A DNA stretch of 64,000 bases from Apostichopus japonicus. Its lineage: Eukaryota; Echinodermata; Holothuroidea; Aspidochirotida; Stichopodidae. The first letter of the stretch is position 1. Every line of letters begins with the position of its first letter. The notes under the pieces are model-generated. The model saw nothing but the letters and a program-made list of their open reading frames with translations, searched no databases and was not told where the DNA came from. This document shows, piece after piece, positions 41,599 through 51,806 of the stretch. The DNA is taken from assembly GCF_037975245.1 (NCBI RefSeq), contig NC_092570.1:15619001-15683000 (forward strand), written 5' to 3'. A program made the translations under genes and the position numbers.

Positions 41599-42320
41599 AG
41601 GGAGTTCCATAACAACTCACTGGTAATACATAAACACAATATAACATGTATGCAATCTGTAGGCCTAATTGCGCGAAAATTTATGAGGATATAAATAACA
41701 TTTACAGACAATCAAAGTATATGACTAATCGTTCTGAACCTCCCGCCCCGCACCCCCCCCCCACCCACCGCTCCCCGCAAGGATATGTAGACGCCACTTG
41801 GACCAAATATAGCACGTGCCCTGCTCTCACACACTAGAGAGTGAACGATGGTACACATTAAGCCCACTGTTAGCATAAGAGATTAAAAATTAGCATGAAA
41901 ACATTGTAATAATAAGCTTGGAATATTTTCAAAGAATGGAAGGCGTTTTCTTACAAATTTGGGTCCTATACAAAATAGCTTATGCAAATAATTTTCAAAT
42001 CTTGCACACCTCTATCGCGGCTCATTGATTGCTGAGTCAGCATAGGCATATTCATCATTTCATATTTTTTTCCATAATGCTAATATCATTTAAATCATTT
42101 TACATAGATAAATTCATAACCAGTGAGCATTTGTGTTAAAAAGAAGTACTCTAGAATATAAACATATTTTAAAGGTAAATATCCTTGGAAACTAATCTAT
42201 AGATATGCTTTAGCAATACTGATCAATGGCTTATAATCAATTGGGCAAGAGAAAACGATAAGAGTAAACCTGTGTACACAACGATTCTACTTTGATAGGT
42301 GGCATAAGGTGCATACTTTC
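41599..42320 (+). other. Intergenic between Ig receptor and GPCR pseudogene
   Basis: AT-rich with a C tract near 41750. No gene. Confidence 0.5.
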
Positions 42321-42873
42321 TTATTTGGAAAAGAGTTTCTTGATACCTTTCCTAACCTGTTTGTTACCAAATCCATACATGTAAGGAGTCATTAATCCGT
42401 TAGAATAAACTAAAACATGGAAAACTGAGATGAAAGTTTGAGCGGGAGGTTTCTCTTCTCCGAAAATCCCAACGAAAACGAAAAGTATGTAGTGTCCAAC
42501 AGAGGACGTAAATGAACACAACCAGACATAGAATAAATGCGCATCTGGCCTCCCTTATCATGCCTTGCGTGAGATCCACTCCTAAAGATGTTGCCGATGC
42601 AAGACAAGTGACGTAGTTGGTGTTGATGTTGTCGTCCAGGCTGTTGTTGTGTTCTTATCTCCATGGTAAATGAGACGGGGTAATCTACTGGGTTATCGAT
42701 GGAGACTGCAACCGGCTGGTTTGAAACGATCATGACAATATGACGACGAACCACGAGAAAGATCTTTATATATATGCAAAACATTACCAATGTTGGAAGT
42801 AGCCAATGGGCGGTTAAATAAGCAGAATACCAAAATGGAGGGAATTGTGAACTGTAAGTCACAGCGTCTCTTA

Positions 42874-43908
42874 CAGGGGCGTATCCAGGGGGGGGCGCAA
42901 CAGGCGCGCGCCCCCTATTGGCCGTCACCAAAAAAAAAAAAAAGTTAAGCAAAAAAAAAAAAAAATTGATGACGACCTTTATGTGAGATGTCGGTGATCG
43001 CTCAACCCCCCCCCCCCCCCTCCCGTATGCTTTATTTTTTGTTTGCCAAAAAAAGGTTCTGGCGAAGTTCGGCGGCATAATAGTTTTAGAAACATAGATG
43101 GTAATTGTGTTTGTATTATCACTATAAACACTAAGTGACATGCCAGCCATACTAAATTGTGCATTTTGTGTCCATATTTACTGGAAATGTTGCTTATTAT
43201 TAAGGTCGAAAAATGGATCACATATGGCCATGGGCGGCGATCCTGGGTGGAGGGGGGATATATCCCCCCATGAAAATGGGTGGAGGGGATGTAATGCACC
43301 ATATCCCCCCCCCCACCAAATGCCAGGGATAGGAATATTTTCATGCCAATCGGTACCTAGGAATGTAACTATGTGTAATTGTGTATTGCATGTGTATAGG
43401 CCTATAATAGCCTGCATGAGGCCATTTTCTTCATCGAATAATATAAAAGAGCTCTCGAACATTCTAACGTTGCGCCTGAAACAAGATTGACAGGGGCAAT
43501 TTTCCCAAAATAACACCCGAAATTAAAAAAAAAAAGGATTTTGAATCCTGATTATGAGATATTTCGGACATGACATCCCTATTTTAAAGTTGGGTATATG
43601 CCGCTTGGAAACCTCGGGAAGTGCCGTTTCCGGCCAACTAGAGGGTTTGTTAATCCCAAAATTTTCTTGTACGCTTCGCGCCAACTCATGGTGGCGCTAC
43701 GCTTAGATAGTCAACAAGGTCATATCCCCCCCCCCCCCCACTCGGAAGTACGGATCGCCGCCCATGCATATGACACCATTTTGCATTTCAGCCCTTCTTC
43801 GAAAGCAAAAATTGTACACCCCCTCCCCTTAGACCCATCCCTCAGGACGGCGATCATTCATGTCTGACGCCCCCCCCCCCCTATTGGAAAATCCTGGATA
43901 CGCCCCTG
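42874..43908. mobile_element. hAT-type MITE inserted in the GPCR pseudogene
   Basis: Terminal inverted repeats CAGGGGCGTATCCAGG / CCTGGATACGCCCCTG, flanked by TCTTA on both sides (42869-42873 and 43909-43913). No transposase. Contains a second element at 43229-43766. Confidence 0.85.
43229..43766. mobile_element. Nested hAT-type MITE
   Basis: Terminal inverted repeats CATGGGCGGCGATCC / GGATCGCCGCCCATG; flanks CATATGGC and CATATGAC form an 8-bp target duplication with one mismatch. Inserted after the outer element. Confidence 0.8.
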
Positions 43909-44460
43909 TCTTAGCAGTCCACATTCGATCATCAAGTTCCAGAGGAAGGTTCCTACACCGGCTGTGGCGAAGAGACTGTATGTGGCCATCAAAGAAAGAA
44001 TGGTAACTGCCTTTTGAGGAGATAACGTGTAGAGGGGTTTACATATCGTGAAATACTGCTCCACTGTCGTTGCGAGAAGTGATAAGGAATAGTACACTGA
44101 TATCGAAATGATTACGCAACCCATTAAAAAATACTGAGGGTGTGTCTGCACAACATAAGAGTCGGTCAGCAGTTGACAGGGATATCCCACGAAACATACC
44201 AGAAAACATGACACCATCAAGTTTACCGTGAACCGACGGTTTCGAAATGATCTGCAAATGATTGTTCTTCCAAACTGAGGCCAGAATAACAATGAGACTT
44301 GCGATTGATCCAACGCAAGAGAAGAACGTCGTCAAGGTAACGGCTAGTGTGCATGTTATCTCAGATGTACCCCTGAAGGGAATCGGTGGACCCACCCTGA
44401 GCGGTATCGTTCCTTAGTGGCCCTTCAGTTGAACAAAAGTTGCCAGGTGCCATTTGCTTT

Positions 44461-45901
44461 ATTCAAGAATCGAATAGCTCGTAAAGAAGTCTATATACGT
44501 AGCAACTTAGTTGTTGAAGGAGCCCAATCGGCATATTAATGCCCATGAATACTGCTTCCTCTGTCAATGGGCTCACAAGATTTTATTGTATTATATATGC
44601 AGAGAGTTAAAGGTATAAATTTCTCTATCGAAATAATCAGATTGTGAAATTTTCCTGAATGACCACTGCAACTCCTTTTTAATGCTTCCTATATGCAGAT
44701 AAGCCTCCATAAATAACCTATAGCATAAACTAACCCACAAAGGCAGGAAAGGACTAGAAATAAGCAATAAAAAGTATACCGTATAAAGAGAAAATTAATA
44801 TTTCTACGAAATGGATCAATTTTGATAAAATTCTAACTGCAGAGGACGTTGACGGCTACAACATTCCATATGTATCATGTTTCAAGGATAAATCAACAAG
44901 AATAATATAGTAGCCTAAGTAAAGCTTCTCAAGAGCATTTGCCAGATGACGTCACAGACCCCCTATTGTGATCCAACTTCCTGGAGTAGTTGAAGTCTTA
45001 GCCAGTCAAACTAAGTTACATTCAATAAGCCATCTTAAGTTAGGGGCAACATATGGATATGGAGTTTCCAACTAGCAATGTGGAATATTTTGCTCTTGAA
45101 TGTAACAAATTCTACATGGTTAGTCACCAGAAAGGGAAACCCCTTTTAAATACGCCATTGTATGGAGAGGTCTATATAGGCTTCAGCAGTTCAGGTGAAA
45201 TGATGATACCGTATTATTTTGTAGGATGTTCAACAAAACGGCAGTTTTTTAAACTACTTTGTAAAACTGATAAACAAAAGGACACTTTCCAAATAACAGC
45301 ATGGGAGTGATTACATCTTTCTTAACTACTCCACAATAGAGCACAAAAATGGAGAAAAACGAAACGGGGGGGGGTGGTTAATTTTGGGGAAGTGGTCCTG
45401 GCTCCCCCTCCCGCACCCAGGTTCTGCCGTCCCCGATATTCACACTATTTACTAGTTTAAAATGTAATTCTTATACACTTATGTTGCACTGTAGTAACCC
45501 GAAAGACTGGTGGGCTGATGAATGTTGTTTGCTATATAGATAAACGTATAGCATACTGCTTTAAGTTGCTTTAGTTCTACGGCAGAAAGGATTTTTTTTT
45601 TAAAATCTTAATAAGACGTTATTAACTATTTACAATTAGGATTTTATTTCGTCAAACTCACGAAGCTAAGATGAATATTTATTAGGATTTGGTTTTAGAA
45701 AAATTTTGAATTTGATGAAAGAAAGTAAGATCATGAAATGAGAATATTGGATTGATAAAGAAAAAACCCAACGTGTATTGTTCAATCGAGTCTCCATTAA
45801 TTTGGAATGAACCGAATGCGCTATAATGAGAGACGCGTACGTATTGCATGCATGGTCCTTTACATTATATAGGTCAAACTTTTCAATAATGTATGTATTT
45901 T
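44461..45901 (+). other. Intergenic, nothing recognised
   Basis: AT-rich; a small open frame at 45053-45310 shows no family resemblance. Confidence 0.5.
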
Positions 45902-46177
45902 AGATCGTCCTGCAAGCAGGAACTCGCGAAGAAGCCTCATTGGCAGTCTCTTAGATAATCAACATATTGTGAGCAGAGAACGGTACCTTTCAATTATAAG
46001 GTCCCCGGTTCGAGTCACTCCCAGATTAATGTATGTCGTCCAGTTACAGAGTTGTTGACAATTAACAATTCATAATCATGGACGTTAAATATGAATGTAA
46101 GAGACTGACTTCGGTCAGCTTGCGGCTTTGATAAGCCAGTGAGGCTTCTTCGCGAGTTCCTGCTTGCAGGAGGATCT
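45902..46177. mobile_element. Foldback element with tRNA-like box
   Basis: 43-bp inverted repeats: AGATCGTCCTGCAAGCAGGA at the left and TCCTGCTTGCAGGAGGATCT at the right, continuing through CTCGCGAAGAAGCCTCA / TGAGGCTTCTTCGCGAG. The interior has CCCCGGTTCGAGTCACTCCC, a tRNA T-arm/B-box-like sequence. It directly abuts a long ATAC array. Confidence 0.8.
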
Positions 46178-46178
46178 A

Positions 46179-46181
<3 letters not shown>

Positions 46182-46211
<30 letters not shown>

Positions 46212-46577
46212 CATACATACATACATACATACATACATACATACATACATACATACATACATACATACATACATACATACATACATACATACATACATAC
46301 ATACATACATACATACATACATACATACATACATACATACATACATACATACATACATACATACATACATACATACATACATACATACATACATACATAC
46401 ATACATACATACATACATACATACATACATACATACATACATACATACATACATACATACATACATACATACATACATACATACATACATACATACATAC
46501 ATACATACATACATACATACATACATACATACATACATACATACATACATACATACATACATACATACATACATACA
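46182..46577 (+). repeat. (ATAC)n microsatellite, about 99 perfect units
   Basis: About 396 bases of uninterrupted ATAC. All open frames through it (up to 226 codons) are repeat artefacts. Confidence 0.97.
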
Positions 46578-48090
46578 GAATATCTGACCAGAGAGATGTT
46601 ACGGAATAACAACTCCCTGACAACTTCCTTGATCTGACCCGGGTTGTGGTGTATGGATGTAATTGGGGAGGGGGGTCTGTTGGGTTGCGGTTCATTTATT
46701 GACGAGCCAATTTTGGGTTAATGAAAAGCACTGTTTTTTTTCTTTTAAGAGAAAAAAAGTGCCCTTTTGTAGAAAAAGTTTAACAAACCATTGATAATGA
46801 AAAGTACCGTTTTGTGGAAAAACATATACTCCTAATTAACAGCAAAGAGGATCGATATTGACGAGAAAAAAAGTTTTGAGTTAAGTTTTCTGTTGGCAAA
46901 TATATAGCTACTGTACGAAGCTGCTTTTTCTTCAGAGCCTCTAACTTCAACCGATTGGTTTAAGTAATGGGGCATGAATTAACCGGTCAATTCGCGTAAA
47001 AAGCTTCTTACCGTAACAACGATAATCGATATTATACCATAAATGATGAACTTTCGGCATACTATGTGTACAGGAGTTCAAGCGAAAACGTAAACCAAAG
47101 AAAGACAATGATTTTGACGAACAATTCATTTTAACGATTCATGACAAGTTATTTTCACCACCAGTTTCTGAAAAAAAAAATCTTCAACGACGGTGTGAAG
47201 ACTTAAAAATTCCCAGCGAAATGTATTACCAACAACTGCCCACTTCCATCCCCCACCCCACATTACACTTGCGTACTTGCTGTGAAACATCTGTATATTT
47301 CAGGTATCTCCGAGTTTTCATTATTGAATAGAAGCAAAGACACATACGGGCAAGTATTGGTAGATGCATCAAAGAGCACGATCAAGGGACGTTTATTATT
47401 GAAGAGTTATGTACGTTCTGTGATGTTTATTGACTATCTTTCGGCTCTGCAAACTTTACAAGGTTGGCGCCATCTTTATCGAAAAATTTACATAATTACG
47501 CAAGCGCATTATGACCAAAACAAATTTTGCAACATATCGGTGCTTACCGTGCTGGCCTAACTACGCCAAGGATAAACTGTCCTCACAATTTTTAATCCAC
47601 GCTGATGTATTCTTGTGTGGTAATATAAAAACAAAGTAAATTATTAAACTATTATTTTCTTTCGTTTAAGTCCAGGGACATGAAACCTACCTGTGATTGT
47701 GTAAAGTTTATTCCCACCAGTTAGTCTGCTATAGTGTTACTATTAGTGTTAGTACAAGAGTGTATCGTAGTATGCGTAGAGCAGCCTAGGCCTACGCGAA
47801 CCACCAAGACTAGACTTTGTGACTTACTTAGGCCCATATAGTTTTCCACAGTATTTCTACGTGCTTACTGTGATTAGGCTAGGATACTGCAACACTACTG
47901 TTCCATTTATTCAATAATACGAGCAGTAACAGTATATCGTGTGTGTCTGTTGCATTAGGAAATGTTATTGAAAGTGCCGACGTTTGAGTAGGCAGTGCAA
48001 CAGCCAAAAATGTATAATCCTATGGTAAATTCGCGATTGTTAGGACAGTAATGATCTTTTTAATGTCCCAAAAGAGAAAAGTATGGAGTC
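46578..48090 (+). other. Intergenic, nothing recognised
   Basis: AT-rich. A possible small open frame at 47282-47560 has no family resemblance. Confidence 0.5.
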
Positions 48091-48098
48091 ATTCTTAC

Positions 48099-49313
48099 TA
48101 GTGTTTGCACGGGTTATCCGGGTACCCGGGTACCCGCCCGACGCGATACTACCCGGTTCCTAATTTATTACCCGAATCCTAAGCAAAGTGTGAATTAAAA
48201 AAAAAAAAAAAAAAAAAAAAGGCAAACAGACGGTTAGGCAGATTTCCCATTGACTTAGTGTGGTGTTAGGCTACAATGTGGTCGAAGATAACAGCAATAA
48301 CGAAGGGGCCCGCTCGACGCGATAATACCCAGTTCCTAATTTATTACCCGAATCATACGCAAAGTGTGATTGTTTAAAAAATAAAAAAATTGCAAACCGA
48401 TGGTTAGGCTGATTTCCCATTGACTTAGTGTGTTGTTAGGCTACCATGTGTTCGAAGATAACAGCAATAACGAAAGCTTTCCATAGATATCTTATAACTG
48501 CGTCACAATTTCAGCTAATAAACAGATGGCTAGGCTAGACTACCCCCATTGACTTAGTGTGGTGTTAGGCAACCATGTGGTCGAACGTAACAGCAATAAC
48601 GAAAGTATTCCATGGATGTCTTACAACTGCGTCACAACTCCAGCAAATAAACAGATGGTTAGGCTTAGCTAGATTTCTCATTGACTTAGTGTGGTGTTAG
48701 GCTACCATGTGGAAGAAATTGTTATTTATTCATTCGTTTATTTCAAAGAAGGAAAGGCTGACAAGGAATTTTACGCGATGTTTATGGATTATAGACGGGA
48801 TAACTAAAAAATAGTAATCGCAAGTGGCTTTTTACTAATCGTTTATTCCAAATGCGATCAAATTGCTCGAATCGCGCAATCTCGCGGCTAATGCGAACCC
48901 TGTGCCTGCATAACAGAGAGTAGTAGTATTTAAAACTGTTTAAGAGCTAAATTGGATATTTATATGGTTTGATCCAATAGACGTGCACGAGCTAGCATAA
49001 GCAGCGGCGGCAGTGCGATGTTAGTAGTAATGCTAAATATAATTAAATAATTAATTTATTAACAAGTTAATGAAAGAAACAGAAGCAAATACAAATTATT
49101 GAGGGAGGTTTTATACCTTATCTTACACCTACGTATTTGAACACTAAAACATTGTCAGTAGAGAATAAAATGCATTTATTACAGCATCCAATATGTAATT
49201 TCTTGAAAATCGTGATACACGAGGGTAAACAATTTTTTCCGGGTACCCGGATACCCGACGGGTAACGGCCCTCGGGTACCCGGTTCCCGATTTTTGGACC
49301 CGTGTAAACACTA
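48099..49313. mobile_element. hAT-type non-autonomous element with 8-bp target duplication
   Basis: Ends TAGTGTTTGCACGGGT and, in reverse complement, TAGTGTTTACACGGGT. Flanked by perfect ATTCTTAC duplications at 48091-48098 and 49314-49321. The subterminal regions are rich in CGGGTACCCGG. The interior holds tandem repeats; no transposase seen. Confidence 0.85.
48205..48720 (+). repeat. Four tandem units inside the hAT-type element
   Basis: Each unit contains CCCATTGACTTAGTGTGGTG, TAGGCTACCATGTGGTCGAA and ATAACAGCAATAACGAA with small changes; spacing about 130-180 bases. Confidence 0.8.
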
Positions 49314-49397
49314 ATTCTTACCTTCCTTGCCAAATAGTGCGGGGGACCGTGGAATGCAAAGTCGTCAATGACTATAAGTATAACGTTGATCGCAAAG

Positions 49398-51039
49398 TAG
49401 GGTTGGGCGATATTTGCTTTTTAACGTCACGATAAATAGTTCAAAAATTATCGCGATATTTCGATAATTACGATAATTTTTCCTTGTTGTTTTTAGTGTG
49501 TTCGCGAACACACTTAAAACAACTGCCGGTTTCCCACCGGTGTTTTCGCGCAGCGAACACACCGAGCACGCATTGCGTGCGAGCATAATGGCGTGGGGTC
49601 TAGGGGCCCGCCGTAGGGCCCGGTGAGGTCAAGGGGTGGAACCCCTTGTGGGGGTCAGGGGCGAAGGCCCCCGGAAAAATTTAGTATTTTTGCGTGTCTG
49701 GCGATAAAAAAATTCGCAGTTGAGGATTCAAAATACTGACAACTTTTTGAATTTAAATTGTCACGAAACTGATGAAAATTTTAAAATGACAAGTTAGAGT
49801 ATGTGATAAAATGAAAAGAGATTTAATCTGTCTTAAAATCTTTAAAAGTTTAACTTGCAAAACTGTCGATATTATGAAACAAACTACGTTCGGCAAAGCC
49901 CCGTTTCTAGACTGCCTAACAATGAACAGCGTGCACTATATATACGTACATCAGTTAACAACTTAAATATCACGGTAGGCTGGCTACATGTGCTGCGAAT
50001 TTTCAAACAACCTCCCTGTCTAACACCTGTTTGCTAACATTTTTGGCACGTTTCCAAAAAAGTTTTCCTGGAGTAAACTATTTTGTCTCAATTCTAGAAT
50101 TAATTAGATCAGTCATGGATCGGTAAAGTTATGCGAAATATTATCTTAGACGTTCAAGAAAAGTAGGTAAACACCCCCGTAAGTAAAACACACCTCAAGT
50201 CAACCGACTCCTCCGCATGAACAAAACAATCTATTCCCCTTGAATACACGAGGCACAGTCTATACCATACAGACATTGCACGATATCAATTGGCCCCAAT
50301 AGCTACAGTATGGCCATCTTTATGAAAGTAAACCTTGTATTCCCGTGTTTTAGGCCCCTTGGCATGATTAACTAAATGCTAAATATTGTTTCCATGTCCT
50401 TGTAGATAACGTCAACTTCGCAACAACAAAAATTAGTAGTGTTTTTGCTGTTACGTGAGATCCGTAACCGACGAAGTGGTTAGGCTATTTACTTCACACT
50501 TAACTATGGTAGGATATTATTTTTTCCATTTTTTTGTGGAAATTCTAGAAAATACTTTCTTCTCCCCACGCTTAAAACCAGATGTGGTCTTATGGTTTAT
50601 TCATAAATGGGTGTACTAGAGCCTTTTTTACATGACATTAGATGCATTCAGCACGATATGCCAGTTTCGCGTGAATTTTTCGAAAGTATTTTGCACGATC
50701 TTTCGTAAAATTTGAAAGGTGTACCAACTTACCTTTCGTACACAATTGGTAATTTCTCTACTGAGTTTGGTTCTCTATAGTCAATGTTGTAAAGAACGGG
50801 TTTCAAAAGTCAGTTAATGAACTTGATTAACCTATTTCTTTTCAACTTTCTTAACCATGGAATGCTAGAATAACATTTGCAAATAAAACGGAGAAAGGAT
50901 AATCGCATTTTTTCCACATTTATTTCAAATTTCTTTCACAAGAAATTATCGTCATTTGTTCAATCCTCAAAAAATATCGTCTTGAAAAAAAATTATCGCG
51001 ATAATAATAATTTTCGATATATCGCCCAACCCTAGCCTA
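49398..51039. mobile_element. hAT-type MITE (GGTTGGGCGATAT ends)
   Basis: Ends TAGGGTTGGGCGATAT / ATATCGCCCAACCCTA; 8-bp TCGCAAAG duplications at 49390-49397 and 51040-51047, with five extra bases (GCCTA) at the right end. The subterminal regions are rich in ATTATCGCGATA. No open frame resembling a transposase. Confidence 0.8.
49490..49680. repeat. GC-rich palindromic insert
   Basis: A GC-rich block in an AT-rich MITE: perfect palindrome GTGTGTTCGCGAACACAC at 49496-49513, hairpin AAGGGGTGGAACCCCTT, and GGGGGTCAGGGGCGAAGGCCCCC-type stem. Probably a separate small insertion. Confidence 0.65.
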
Positions 51040-51429
51040 TCGCAAAGTCGGTTTTACTATTACGATTAGTTTCATCCAACTCGGCAACATACAGAAACAC
51101 TACTCAAAGCTCAAGACTTTTTGGTACCAACCCTTTGGCCAACAACTGCAATCATTTCTCAATAACATTGCTATTATCAAAATTGTAGGGTCAGCTCTGT
51201 CAATAAGCATGTGGAATAAATTATCAAAAGAACATTAAAGTTGCAATTGGTACTATTTAACTAGTAAATGATGATAATATAATGTAGTTAGCATGTCCTT
51301 AAATGTTAAAATATTTTGTATTTGATATGGAAATTAGTTACCCCCTATACATTAGTCCATGTACTGTACTTGAACTTGAAGCTTTGTTTAGTATCTTTAT
51401 GTTGATAGGATAACGTAAGTTGGCTTTGA

Positions 51430-51806
51430 AGGCATTGAAGACTGGCCCCAAATTGTGTGATGCGCTCTGAAAAAGTTAACTTTCCGTTGCTTGCAAGTGA
51501 AGTTTTCTTCTTGTCGCTACAAAATGCAGACAGTAATGAAACGTGATACCTTGTTATCTTTTATCTAGACTTGAGATATCCATCGCTGCTACCATGCTGC
51601 TATGTAAACAGTGTTGTGGGTATTGACCGTAGCTGTATGTATTGACTGTACTCTAATGTCTAATTACCAACGGTAGCAAGCTGTGTGTGTATTTTCTGGG
51701 AACGATGGTGGTGTCTAACACTTCTGTTACACCTCATTCGAAACTAGGTCAGATTACCGGCATGAGACGTTTCTTTGTGCGCGAGTCTTCACACCCTTTA
51801 AATGAA
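51430..51806 (-). repeat. Dispersed repeat, copy 2 (~370 bp)
   Basis: Reverse complement of 26138-26520, with scattered substitutions along its whole length. Lies between the hAT-type MITE and the AT-rich desert. Confidence 0.8.

Larger units (their letters stand above)
42321..44460 (-). pseudogene. Rhodopsin-class GPCR pseudogene, frameshifted and MITE-interrupted
   Basis: Reading 5' to 3' on the minus strand: a possible ATG near 44455 and an N-terminus with an NDT glycosylation site, then helix 1 in another frame (about 44350-44285), helices 2-4 in a third frame (about 44260-43914) including RFTVNLMVSCFLVCFVGYPC and VEQYFTICKPLY (DRY position reads EQY), a 1-kb MITE, helix 5 (about 42868-42740), helix 6 with ILCLVVFIYVLCW in a shifted frame, and helix 7 with TPYMYGFGNKQVRKGIKKLF (NPxxY position) shifted again, ending in TAA at 42321. 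At least three frameshifts. The two sides of the MITE rejoin in frame once it and one target copy are discounted, so the insertion hit a coding exon. Ligand class not recognised. Confidence 0.8.

Noticed and set aside
45053-45310. 85-codon plus-strand open frame
   Set aside because: No domain, signal or neighbour supports it.
46015-46695. Open frames of 132-226 codons on both strands across the ATAC array
   Set aside because: They encode pure YIHT or MYVC repeats in every register of a tetranucleotide array and carry no independent coding evidence.
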